DNA from: Methylibium sp. NZG | GTDB lineage: Bacteria; Pseudomonadota; Gammaproteobacteria; Burkholderiales; Burkholderiaceae_C | Assembly (NCBI GenBank): GCA_001263235.1 | Contig: LGRD01000018.1 | Span: 62,001 to 126,000 of the forward strand | Length of the DNA: 64,000 bases | Reading direction: 5' to 3' | Shown here: positions 52,904 through 60,898 of the stretch, one piece after another | Layout of the letters: every line of letters starts with the position of its first letter | Position numbering within the stretch: position 1 is the stretch's first letter | Program-made: the position numbers and the translations under genes | The notes under the pieces: generated by a model | What the model was told of the DNA's origin: nothing | The model's input: the letters and a program-made list of their open reading frames with translations, nothing else | The model's database searches: none

Positions 52904-53833
52904 ATGACTGCCTCAGCTTTGCCACTCCCCGACTCCGTCGACGCAGTCATCGCACTGCTTGCCACCCAGAACTACGTCTGCGACCGGCGCCTCGCCACCG
53001 CGCTGTTCCTGAGCCTGAAGCTGCAGCGCCCGCTGTTCGTTGAAGGCGAGCCGGGCGTGGGCAAGACCGAGTTGGCCAAGACCTTGTCGCGCGCGCTGGG
53101 CACGTTGATGCTGCGCGTGCAGTGCTACGAAGGCCTGGACGTTGCGCAGACCGCGTACGAATGGAACGTGGCGCGGCAGATGATCGAGATCCGCCTGGCC
53201 GAAGCGGCGCACCAGGTCAACGATGCCGGCGACAAGACGCGCCTGGCGCAAAACCTCTACGCCCGCAGCATGCTGATCGAGCGCCCGCTGCTGCAGGCGC
53301 TGACGCAAGCGCAGTCGCCGGTGCTGTTGATCGACGAACTCGACCGCGCCGACGAACCCTTCGATGCCTTCCTGCTCGAAGTGCTGGCCGAGAACCAGAT
53401 CACCGTGCCCGAGCTCGGCACGATCCGCGCCACCGCGCCGCCGATCACGATCATCACCAGCAACCGCACGCGCGAAATCCACGACGCGCTGAAGCGGCGC
53501 TGCCTGTACCACTGGGTCGAATTCCCGAGCGTCGAGCGCGAGTTGGAGATCGTGCGGCTGAAGGCGCCGGGTGCGTCGGACCGCTTGTATGTGCAGGTGG
53601 TCGAGTTCGTGCAGCGCATGCGAACGCTCGACCTGTTCAAGGCGCCCGGCGTGGCCGAGACGATCGACTGGACCAACGCGCTGGTGGCGCTCAACGCCTT
53701 CTCGCTCGACCCGGCCACGGTGCAGGACACGCTGGGCGTGCTGCTGAAGTACCAGGACGACATCGTCAAGCTGCAAAGCGGGGACACCGCGAAGTTGCTG
53801 GATGAGTTGCGAGCCAGAGCCTTGCTCGAATGA
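52904..53833 (+). CDS. MoxR-type AAA+ ATPase (CoxD-like)
   Basis: 309 residues. Walker A EGEPGVGKTELAK (47-59), Walker B VLLIDELDRADEPFDAF (about 138-154), sensor-1 ITSNRTREIHDALKRRC and ESVERE-type arginine finger region are visible. CoxD acts with the VWA protein CoxE in post-translational maturation of the molybdenum site (sulfuration in CO dehydrogenase). It follows coxM after cassette B, so co-transcription with coxSLM is not certain. Confidence 0.92.
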   Translation: MTASALPLPDSVDAVIALLATQNYVCDRRLATALFLSLKLQRPLFVEGEPGVGKTELAKTLSRALGTLMLRVQCYEGLDVAQTAYEWNVARQMIEIRLAEAAHQVNDAGDKTRLAQNLYARSMLIERPLLQALTQAQSPVLLIDELDRADEPFDAFLLEVLAENQITVPELGTIRATAPPITIITSNRTREIHDALKRRCLYHWVEFPSVERELEIVRLKAPGASDRLYVQVVEFVQRMRTLDLFKAPGVAETIDWTNALVALNAFSLDPATVQDTLGVLLKYQDDIVKLQSGDTAKLLDELRARALLE

Positions 53834-53861
53834 TTGCGCTGCGTCGTTCCTTGCTGGCGTT

Positions 53862-53955
53862 GCCCCTTCCCCCGCTGGGGGAAGGATGGGATGGGGGCTG
53901 GTTGAAGTACTGCGACCAGCCCCCATCCCGACCTTCCCCCAGCGGGGGAAGGAGA
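53862..53955. repeat. BIME-like pair of inverted palindromes
   Basis: CCCCTTCCCCCGCTGGGGG with GATGGGGGCTGG (53862-53901) and its inverted copy (53914-53955) can fold as one long hairpin of about 40 bp arms. It sits between the coxD- and coxE-like genes. Confidence 0.8.
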
Positions 53956-53977
53956 GGACGGTGCGCTTCGCGCAATC

Positions 53978-55156
53978 ATGCTCGCTGACAACATCGTCCA
54001 CTTCGCCCGCGTGCTGCGCAACGCCGGCATGCCAATCGGGCCGGACCGCGTGCTCGCGGCGCTCGCGGCGGTCGAGGTCGTCGGCCTCGACCGGCGCGAG
54101 GACGTGCGTGCCGCGTTGAGCGCCGTGATGCTCGACCGGCACGAACAACAGGTGCTGTTCGACGCCGCGTTCGACACCTTCTGGCGCGACCCCAAGCTGC
54201 TCGAACAGCTGATGTACCTGCTGCTGCCCAAGATCACCGGCCGCGGCGAGCGCCACCGCCCGCCGCGCGCCAACCGGCTGGCCGAAGCGCTCGCGGCGCC
54301 GGCCAAGCCGCAGCCGCCGAACCCGGCCAACCAGACGGCCAAGGAAGAGGTGCAGTTCGAGACGCAGTTCAGCTTCAGCGAACGCGAGCGGCTGCAGCAA
54401 GCCGACTTCGAGAGCATGACAACGGCCGAGTACGAATGGGCCAAGAAGCTCGCCGAGCGCGCGCCGCTGCCGGTGCACCCGGTGCGGCGCCGCCGGCACG
54501 AGGCGGCGGCGCGCGGCGCACTCGACCTGCGCAGCACGCTGCTGCACATGGCGCGCCAGCCGCACACGCTCGCGCCATCGTTCACGCAAGCGCGCAGCGA
54601 AACGCCGCCGCTGGTGGTGCTGCTCGACATCTCCGGCTCGATGGACCGTTACGCGCGCCTGTTCATGCACTACGTGCACGGCCTGACGCGGCGCTACCTC
54701 AAGGTCCACACCTTCACCTTCGGCACGCGGCTGACGAACATCACCCGCAGCCTCAAGCACCGCGACCCCGACGTGGCGTTGCAGCACGCCGACGCGCAGG
54801 TGCACGACTGGAAAGGCGGCACGCGCATCGCCAGTTGCCTGGCCGATTTCAACCGCCACTGGGCGCGCCGCGTGCTCGGCGCCAACGCCGCGGTGCTGCT
54901 GGTGACCGATGGGCTCGAACGCGACGACGACGGCCAGCTCGGCCAGGTCGCCGCGCAACTGCACCGCACCGCGCATGAGCTGGTGTGGCTCAACCCGCTG
55001 CTGCGCTTCGACGGCTTCGAGCCGCGCGCTGCCGGCGTGCGTTCGCTGCTGCCGCATGTCGATCGCTTCTTGCCGGTGCACAACCTCGCCAGCCTCGCCG
55101 ATCTCGCCACGGCGTTGCGCCAGCCAGTGCGCATCCCAACTTCCCTACTTCAGTGA
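53978..55156 (+). CDS. VWA domain protein (CoxE-like)
   Basis: 392 residues. The N-terminal helical part starts VHFARVLRNAGMPIGPDRVLAAL. The von Willebrand A domain has the MIDAS start LLDISGSMDRYARL (D217), TFTFGTRLTNITRSL, the Thr in WKGGTRIASCLADF and the Asp in LLVTDGLERDD. CoxE partners the CoxD ATPase as adaptor in hydroxylase maturation. A Pro/Ala-rich linker (about 104-125) joins the parts. Confidence 0.93.
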   Translation: MLADNIVHFARVLRNAGMPIGPDRVLAALAAVEVVGLDRREDVRAALSAVMLDRHEQQVLFDAAFDTFWRDPKLLEQLMYLLLPKITGRGERHRPPRANRLAEALAAPAKPQPPNPANQTAKEEVQFETQFSFSERERLQQADFESMTTAEYEWAKKLAERAPLPVHPVRRRRHEAAARGALDLRSTLLHMARQPHTLAPSFTQARSETPPLVVLLDISGSMDRYARLFMHYVHGLTRRYLKVHTFTFGTRLTNITRSLKHRDPDVALQHADAQVHDWKGGTRIASCLADFNRHWARRVLGANAAVLLVTDGLERDDDGQLGQVAAQLHRTAHELVWLNPLLRFDGFEPRAAGVRSLLPHVDRFLPVHNLASLADLATALRQPVRIPTSLLQ

Positions 55157-55163
55157 ACCGATC

Positions 55164-55727
55164 ATGGAACTCAAAGGCGAACGACTCATCCCTGCGCCGA
55201 TCGACACCACCTGGGCGGCCCTGAACGACCCCGAGGTGCTCAAGGCCTGCATCTTCGGCTGCGAATCGCTGGAGCGCGTCGGCGACGACGGCTTTGCGGC
55301 CGTGATGGCCGTCAAGGTCGGCCCGGTCAGCGCCAAGTTCAAGGGCAATCTGAAGCTCTCCGACGTGAAGCCGCCGACGAGCTACACGATCCACTTCGAC
55401 GGCCAGGGTGGCGTGGCCGGCCACGGCAAGGGCTCGGCCGATGTGTCGCTGGCGGCTGAGGGCGCGCAAACGCGGCTGAGCTACGTCGCCCGCGCGCAGG
55501 TCGGCGGCAAGCTGGCGCAGGTCGGCTCGCGGCTCGTCGATGCAGCGGCGGGCAAGATCGCGGAAGACTTCTTCAAGGCCTTCGAGGTTGCGCTGGCGCC
55601 GGCCGAGGCGCCGGCCGCCGAGGGTTCTGCAGCGCCGGTGCAGGCCAGCGCGGGCAGCAACAAAACGCTGTGGTGGGTCGTCGGCGCCGTGGTGTTGGTG
55701 GCCGTGATCTACTTGCTGTCCCGCTAG
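55164..55727 (+). CDS. SRPBCC/CoxG-family membrane-anchoring protein
   Basis: ATG 55164 gives 187 residues. The START-like fold begins MELKGERLIPAPIDTTWAALNDPEVLKACIFGCESLE and is followed by an Ala/Pro linker and one C-terminal membrane segment (LWWVVGAVVLVAVIYLLSR). CoxG helps attach the hydroxylase to the cytoplasmic membrane. Its TAG stop is formed by the CTAG target duplication of the MITE-like element that follows. Confidence 0.92.
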   Translation: MELKGERLIPAPIDTTWAALNDPEVLKACIFGCESLERVGDDGFAAVMAVKVGPVSAKFKGNLKLSDVKPPTSYTIHFDGQGGVAGHGKGSADVSLAAEGAQTRLSYVARAQVGGKLAQVGSRLVDAAAGKIAEDFFKAFEVALAPAEAPAAEGSAAPVQASAGSNKTLWWVVGAVVLVAVIYLLSR

Positions 55728-56048
55728 GGCCTGTTCACACTACGGGGAGGCACGCGTGACTCATCAAACGGGCGCCGGCAAGGCCGAAGCAGGCGTAGCC
55801 TGCGCTCCGCTTGCCTGTGCCGCAGCCATAGCGGCTGCTATGGCGAGGATTTGCAACGCGGCCGGCGCCCGTTTGCTGAGATCGCCCAGGGCCACGAAGG
55901 GGCACTTTCAGGGCCAGGGGCCGGGGCGGCCCAAGGCGCTGGGCCGCGTTGCGCCGCTTGCCCGGGCGCCTAGCCCGGGCTGCGCGACGCGCCTTGCCCA
56001 GCGCCTTGGGCCACCCCGGCGCGTGCCTCCCCGTAATGTGAACAGGCC
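55728..56048. mobile_element. MITE-like element with 29-bp terminal inverted repeats and CTAG target duplication
   Basis: Ends begin GGCCTGTTCACA on both strands and match over 29 bp with one mismatch. The flanks are CTAG at 55724-55727 and at 56049-56052. Inside are two further inverted repeats, GGGCGCCGGC..GCCGGCGCCC and GGCCCAAGGCGCTGGGC with its complement. No transposase frame exists in the 321 bp. CTAG targets are typical of IS5-type (and IS481-type) transposases, which could move it in trans. Left end is at the stop codon of the coxG-like gene. Confidence 0.85.
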
Positions 56049-56084
56049 CTAGACGATCACGCAACGCTCGCTGGGAGACACGCC

Positions 56085-57086
56085 ATGGACAGCCTCGACC
56101 TTCAAGTGCTTGCCCAAGCCCGCGACTGGCACGCCCAAGGCCACCCGGTGTGGCTGGTGACCGTCATCGAAACCTGGGGCTCGGCGCCGCGCCCGCCCGG
56201 CGCGTTGCTGGCGATGCGCGGCGACGGGCTCGTCGTCGGCTCGGTCTCCGGCGGCTGTGTCGAAGACGACCTGATCGACCGCGTGCGCAAGGGCGAGCGC
56301 GTCGGCCAGCCGTCGCTCATCAACTACGGCGTCAGCAAGGAGGAAGCGGCGCGCTTCGGCCTACCCTGCGGCGGCAACCTGCGGCTGGTGCAAGAGCCGC
56401 TGGCCGACACCGTGTGGATCGACGAGGTGCTCGCCCGCACCGCGCGCCACGAGCTGGTCGCACGCCGGCTGGATCTCGCCACCGGCACGGTCGCAATCGA
56501 ACCCGCGTCGCGCGGCGACGCCTTCACTTTCGACGGCACCGTGCTTCGCGCGCTGTTCGGCCCGCGCTGGCGGCTGCTGATCATCGGCGCCGGGCAACTC
56601 TCGCGCGCGGTCGCGCACATGGCGCTGGCGCTCGACTTCGAGGTGGTCTGCTGCGACCCGCGCGAGGAATACAACCTCACCTGGGACGTGCCCGGCACCA
56701 CCTTCAGCACGGCCATGCCCGACGACCTCGTGCTGGCGCTGCAGCTCGACCCGCACAGCGCCGTCATCGCCGTCACGCACGACCCCAAGCTCGACGACAT
56801 GGTGCTGCTCGAAGCACTCAAGTCGCCCGCCTTCTACGTCGGCGCCCTGGGCTCGCGCAGCAACACCGCGGCGCGCAAGGAGCGGCTGAAGCTGTTCGAC
56901 CTGTCCGACGCCGAAATCGCCCGCCTGCACGGCCCGATCGGCCTGGACCTGGGCAGCAAGACGCCCGCCGAGATCGCCGTCTCGATCGTCGCCGAGATCA
57001 CTGCGGTGAAGAACGGCGTGAGCCTCCTGCAGAAGAAGGAAGGCTCGGCGATGCCGGAGGCGACGGGGGTGTGCGTGCGAGGGTGA
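56085..57086 (+). CDS. XdhC/CoxF-family molybdenum cofactor insertion protein
   Basis: 333 residues. The N-terminal XdhC domain has TVIETWGSAPRPPGALLAM, GSVSGGCVEDDLIDR and FGLPCGGNLRLVQEPL. The C-terminal Rossmann half has LLIIGAGQLSRAVAHMALAL, VIAVTHDPKLDDMVLLEALKSPAFYVGALGSRSN and IGLDLGSKTPAEIAVSIVAEI. XdhC proteins bind Mo cofactor and promote its sulfuration and insertion into hydroxylases. Separated from the coxG-like gene by the MITE-like element. Confidence 0.93.
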   Translation: MDSLDLQVLAQARDWHAQGHPVWLVTVIETWGSAPRPPGALLAMRGDGLVVGSVSGGCVEDDLIDRVRKGERVGQPSLINYGVSKEEAARFGLPCGGNLRLVQEPLADTVWIDEVLARTARHELVARRLDLATGTVAIEPASRGDAFTFDGTVLRALFGPRWRLLIIGAGQLSRAVAHMALALDFEVVCCDPREEYNLTWDVPGTTFSTAMPDDLVLALQLDPHSAVIAVTHDPKLDDMVLLEALKSPAFYVGALGSRSNTAARKERLKLFDLSDAEIARLHGPIGLDLGSKTPAEIAVSIVAEITAVKNGVSLLQKKEGSAMPEATGVCVRG

Positions 57087-57110
57087 GGCGGCCCTGCACA
57101 GGCGGCTGGC

Positions 57111-57512
57111 TCAGCCGGGTACCAGCGCTGCGCCCGTCACGCGCGCTGCCTTCGCATCGAACGTGAACATCGGCGCACGGTCGGCAGCCTGGCACAAGCC
57201 GGCATGCAGACAGTCGGCGAATTCGACGCTGCCGTTGCGGTGGGCATGCAAGGCTCTTTCGATGGCGCTCTCGGACTCCAGCTCCAGACCACGGGTCTCC
57301 AGCAGCGCGTTGAAGGCGGCGATGACCGTCTCTTTGTCGAGCCGATAGCGCGAGCGCAGCACCCACTCCAGCTCCAGCGACACCGTGGCGGGCACAAACA
57401 GAGGTTCATCAGCCACTGTTGCCGCGTCGAAAAGCCGTTGTGCCTGGTCCGCTTGTGTGTCGTCGTCGGCCACGAGCCAACGCACCAGCACGTTGGTGTC
57501 CAGGCCGGCCAT
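57111..57512 (-). CDS. vapC: PIN-domain ribonuclease toxin VapC
   Basis: 133 residues, normal length. The PIN acidic residues are visible: D5 in MAGLDTNVLVRWL, E47 or E49 in SLELEWVL, D100 in EFADCLHAGL and D119 in FTFDAKAA. Its ATG shares one base with the vapB stop (TGATG). VapC toxins cleave tRNA or rRNA when VapB is degraded. The upstream antitoxin gene and the operator complete the module. Confidence 0.93.
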   Translation of the reverse strand: MAGLDTNVLVRWLVADDDTQADQAQRLFDAATVADEPLFVPATVSLELEWVLRSRYRLDKETVIAAFNALLETRGLELESESAIERALHAHRNGSVEFADCLHAGLCQAADRAPMFTFDAKAARVTGAALVPG

Positions 57513-57739
57513 CAGCCGCGCCCGATGTTCATGTCCTCGATCGCGACCTTGCGCCTGCCGACCGCCGGTTTCAGCAGCCCCTTCAGGTCATTCAGCGACC
57601 TCGTCTTGGCGCGCATGACGGTCGTGCCGTCGTCGAGCTGGGTGAACACCACCCGTTCACCGGCAGACAGGCCCATCGCCCTTCGGATGTCGGCCGGGAT
57701 CGTGACCTGGCCTTTGCTGGTGAGGGTGGCTTCGGACAT
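57512..57739 (-). CDS. vapB: AbrB/SpoVT-family antitoxin VapB
   Basis: ATG 57739 gives 75 residues. The swapped-hairpin DNA-binding domain is MSEATLTSKGQVTIPADIRRAMGLSAGERVVF, then a basic C-terminal tail (LNDLKGLLKPAVGRRKVAIED) that would wrap VapC. The upstream extension to 57916 is not needed because AAGGAG lies 6 bp before this ATG. Confidence 0.93.
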   Translation of the reverse strand: MSEATLTSKGQVTIPADIRRAMGLSAGERVVFTQLDDGTTVMRAKTRSLNDLKGLLKPAVGRRKVAIEDMNIGRG

Positions 57740-57747
57740 GTGAAACT

Positions 57748-57772
57748 CCTTACATACGGAAGAATTGTAAGG
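57748..57772. promoter_or_regulatory. vapBC operator overlapping the ribosome binding site
   Basis: CCTTACA-n11-TGTAAGG is a perfect 7-bp inverted repeat. On the transcribed strand the second half reads TGTAAGGAG, so it includes the vapB Shine-Dalgarno. Conditional autorepression by VapBC binding here is the expected mechanism. Confidence 0.65.
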
Positions 57773-58125
57773 TGTTCGGTGAGGCGAGCGCAAATGCGTC
57801 TGCCTTGACTCTCGCAGCGCACTGTCGATTGTGCAGAGTTGCCTTGTTGCCCAGTTTTGGCGATACCGCGACACCACCCATCGACTCCGCGCGACTGGGC
57901 GGCTATTTGCGCTCACATCTCATCGAGGCAGACACGCTTCGGCACGATCGATTCGATGCTTTCATGAGAGATCGGCAGAGGCAACTGCTGAGCCTCATCG
58001 AGCAGGCGACCGGCAAACCGGCCTATGCCGGTGAGGTGGCGGAAGAGGGCGAGGTCCTCATTGCAATGCCATCGCGTCACCGCACGAATGCCGCTGCCGC
58101 CCCTGGCCCAGCATCGCGGGCGTGA
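57772..58125 (+). pseudogene. probable gene remnant (unidentified C-terminal segment)
   Basis: In an open frame of 117 codons the middle part (GGYLRSHLIEADTLRHDRFDAFMRDRQRQLLSLIEQATGK, residues about 43-82) reads like real protein and resembles C-terminal ends of DUF262/HNH-type proteins, while the ends do not. The frame overlaps the glgC-like 3' end by about 68 bp. It is likely a decayed gene beside the toxin-antitoxin pair. Confidence is low. Confidence 0.3.
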
Positions 58126-59455
58126 TGAGCGTGACGCCGCGTTCGGTCACGTGAAAGCGCGCTGCGTCGTGCGCGGCGTTCATGCCTGCAGCAAAACCGT
58201 CGGGCAATTGGCAACCTTCGTCGACGATGCAGCGGCGCAGCACCACGCCGCGGCCGATGCGCACGTTGGGCAGCACCACGCAGTCTTCGACCCGGCTGCC
58301 TTCTTCGACGCGCACCTCGAACGACAGCAGCGAGCGCCGCACCGTGGCGCCGCTGACGATGCAGCCGCTGGACACCACCGAGTCGATCGCCATGCCACGC
58401 CGGCCGGTGGCGTCGAGCACGAACTTGGCTGGCGCGAGCTGCCGCGGCAGGCTGCGCACGGGCCAGTCGTCGTCGTACAGGTTGAGCTGCGGTTGCACCT
58501 CGATCAGGTCCATCTGGGCCTCCCAGTACGCGTCCACCGTGCCGACGTCGCGCCAGCACGGCGTGCCACCGAGTGTCTGCACGCAACTGCGTTCGTAGCG
58601 GTGCGCCTGCACATGCGCACGCGCCAGCATGCGAGGGAGCAGGTCGTGGCCGACGTCGTGGCTCGACATCGGGTCGGCCGCGTCACGCGCCAGCGCGTCG
58701 TACAAAACGCTGGCATTGAAGACGCAGATGCCCATGTTCGCCAGGGGACGCCGCGCGGGCGCGGGGGCGGGGACGGTGGGCGGGCGGGGCGGGCTCTGGT
58801 GCAGGGCAGTCACGCGATCGTGGGCGTCTGTCTCAAGCACGCCGAAGGCGCCGGCCTGCTCGATCGGCACTGGCGTGCAGGCGATGGTGACGTCGGCGCC
58901 GCTGCTGGCGTGTTCGGCCAGCATCACACGATAGTCCATCGTGTAGACGTGATCCCCGGCGAGCACGAGCACGTACTGAGGATCTGCCTCGCGCAGCAGG
59001 TCGATGTTCTGGAACACCGCGTCGGCGGTGCCGCGGTACCCGTTGTCGCCGGCGCGGTGGCCGGTGCGGCCGGTGTGGCAGGTAAGGGGGTGCGCCGGCA
59101 ACACGTCGATCAACTCATCGAGCGGCGAGTCGAGAGAACCCCAACCGCTCTCCACGTGGGAGACCAGACTTTGCGCCTTGTGCTGCGTCAACACGCTGAC
59201 GCGCCGAATGCCGGAGTTGATGCAGTTGCTCAGGGCGAAGTCGATGATGCGCAAGCCACCGGCAAACGGCACCGCCGGCTTGGCGCGCCCCTCGGTCAAA
59301 TGCATCAGGCCGTTGCCGCGCCCCTGGGCGAGCACCAACGCATGAGTCCTGCGCGACAGGTCTGCGCAAGTGTGGCGATGGGCCATGGCCGCAAGGTGCC
59401 GAGGCGCCACGCCGGCGCGCGAGCGCATTGAACTGATGTCTGCCATCTTCTCCAT
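58058..59455 (-). CDS. glucose-1-phosphate adenylyltransferase-like protein (GlgC family, altered P-loop)
   Basis: 465 residues. The match to GlgC is long: EGRAKPAVPFAGGLRIIDFALSNCINSGIRR, GYRGTADAVFQNIDLL, VLAGDHVYTMDY, TPVPIEQAGAFGVLE, SSHDVGHDLLPRM, CWRDVGTVDAYWEAQ and the left-handed helix region RMAID-like VVSSGCIVSGATV. But the nucleotide-binding motif GGRGTRL is replaced by QGRGNGL (Q44, G49), losing the first Gly and the second Arg. ADP-glucose formation for glycogen may therefore be altered or lost. No glgA or other glycogen gene is in view. Confidence 0.85.
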   Translation of the reverse strand: MEKMADISSMRSRAGVAPRHLAAMAHRHTCADLSRRTHALVLAQGRGNGLMHLTEGRAKPAVPFAGGLRIIDFALSNCINSGIRRVSVLTQHKAQSLVSHVESGWGSLDSPLDELIDVLPAHPLTCHTGRTGHRAGDNGYRGTADAVFQNIDLLREADPQYVLVLAGDHVYTMDYRVMLAEHASSGADVTIACTPVPIEQAGAFGVLETDAHDRVTALHQSPPRPPTVPAPAPARRPLANMGICVFNASVLYDALARDAADPMSSHDVGHDLLPRMLARAHVQAHRYERSCVQTLGGTPCWRDVGTVDAYWEAQMDLIEVQPQLNLYDDDWPVRSLPRQLAPAKFVLDATGRRGMAIDSVVSSGCIVSGATVRRSLLSFEVRVEEGSRVEDCVVLPNVRIGRGVVLRRCIVDEGCQLPDGFAAGMNAAHDAARFHVTERGVTLITPAMLGQGRQRHSCGDAMALQ

Positions 59456-59770
59456 CCCTGGTGGGCGCCTTGGGCGCTCGGTTTTGATCGGCGGCTGTTA
59501 CAACGAGAGGGTCGCAGTCTGCGCGGTCGCGGCGACCCTGGCACGCCTCGGCCGGCATGCTTTGCCGCTTCGAGGGCAGTTTTTCACAGTGACCCGGGCC
59601 GCCGACCCAGGGCTTGGCCAGCCCCCGGGGCCCACGCCCGCGCGCTGCAGGCAGCGATGAACGCTCTGCTGTCCAGCGGCAAGCTCGCGGCGATGTTCGG
59701 CAAAGGCAACGTCACGCTGTAGCGCGGTGCCGCCAGAATCCGTCGCGGCACCACCGCACGCGAGTTTTCA
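59456..59770 (+). pseudogene. intergenic stretch with a 3' gene remnant
   Basis: No intact gene is supported. From about 59600 to 59719 a frame ends HARALQAAMNALLSSGKLAAMFGKGNVTL and a TAG, which resembles the C-terminal helix of a periplasmic solute-binding protein, with no N-terminal part. The rest is featureless GC-rich sequence. The remnant call is a guess from sequence character. Confidence 0.3.
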
Positions 59771-60787
59771 ATGACCGACACCGCATTCGTCTCCGGCGCC
59801 AGTGGCTACATCGCTGGCTTCCTGATTCGTCAGTTGATGACCGAAGGCTGGACGGTGCGCACCACCGTGCGCAGTCTGGCCGGTGAAGCGGCGCTGCGCC
59901 AGCGCCTGGCCGTCGACGACCGCCGCCTTCACCTGTTCGCCGCCGACCTGACCGCCGACGCCGGCTGGGCCGAGGCGATGGCCGGTTGCCGCGTGGCGGC
60001 CCACGTGGCGTCGCCGCTGCCGGTGGGCGTGCCCAAAAACGCCAACGAGCTGATCGTGCCGGCGCGCGACGGTGCGCTGCGGGCGCTGCGTGCTGCCCGC
60101 ACGGCGGGCGTGCAGCGCTTTGTCATGACCTCGTCGGTGGCGGCGATAGCCTATGGCCGCGGTCGTGGCGTGCACCACTTCACCGAAGCCGACTGGACCT
60201 TGCTCGACCGTCCCGGCATCACGCCTTACGTGCAGTCCAAGACGATCGCCGAGCGTGCCGCGCGCGACTGGGTCGAGCGCGAAGGCGGCAACATGGAGTT
60301 CTGCACCATCAACCCGTCGGTGGTGCTGGGGCCGGTGTGGAGCCGCGACTATTCGGCCTCGGTCTTGATCGTGCAGAAGCTGCTCGACGGCAGCCTGCGC
60401 GCCTGCCCCGACATCGGCTTCGGCGTCGTCGACGTGCGCGACGTGGCCGACCTGCACATGCGCGCGCTCACCACGCCGGGCCTGGCCGGCGAGCGCTTCA
60501 TCGCGTCCGGCCGCTTCATGAAGCTGCGCGAGATCGCCGACGCGCTGCGTGCCGAACTGGGCCCGCAGGCCAGCCGCGTCACCACGCGCGACGTGCCCGA
60601 TTGGGCAGTGCGCATCGCCGCGCTGTTCAGCCCGCTCGCGCGGGCCGTGCTGGGCGAACTCGGCTCGGTGCGCCACCAGGACGCATCGCATGCGAAGGCC
60701 GTGCTCGGCTGGCAGACGAGGCCGGTGGAGCAAAGCATTGCCGATGCGGCGCGCAGCTTGATCGCGCTGGGGGTCGTGGCGGCGTGA
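59771..60787 (+). CDS. NAD-dependent epimerase/SDR, dihydroflavonol-4-reductase-like
   Basis: 338 residues. The Rossmann start is FVSGASGYIAGFLIRQLMTEGWTVRTTVRS, with HVASPLPVG, SSVAAIAYGRG and the YxxxK catalytic pair in PYVQSKTIAERAARDWV. The block FCTINPSVVLGPVWSRDYSAS is typical of extended SDRs of the dihydroflavonol reductase/cinnamyl-CoA reductase group, which reduce aldehydes or ketones with NADPH. No pathway partner is adjacent. Confidence 0.85.
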   Translation: MTDTAFVSGASGYIAGFLIRQLMTEGWTVRTTVRSLAGEAALRQRLAVDDRRLHLFAADLTADAGWAEAMAGCRVAAHVASPLPVGVPKNANELIVPARDGALRALRAARTAGVQRFVMTSSVAAIAYGRGRGVHHFTEADWTLLDRPGITPYVQSKTIAERAARDWVEREGGNMEFCTINPSVVLGPVWSRDYSASVLIVQKLLDGSLRACPDIGFGVVDVRDVADLHMRALTTPGLAGERFIASGRFMKLREIADALRAELGPQASRVTTRDVPDWAVRIAALFSPLARAVLGELGSVRHQDASHAKAVLGWQTRPVEQSIADAARSLIALGVVAA

Positions 60788-60898
60788 GGGGGCACCACCG
60801 GCGCCTAGCGAAACGTCCCAGCCCGAACAATGAGTGGCCGCCACGGGGCGAGAGACAATGCTGGCGGTGGAACGAGTGGGTCAGAACCGAGGTTTCGG

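Noticed and set aside
59600-59719. A 21-codon gene starting at 59657
   Set aside because: The frame is open upstream and reads like the tail of a larger protein, so it is listed as a remnant and not a small gene.
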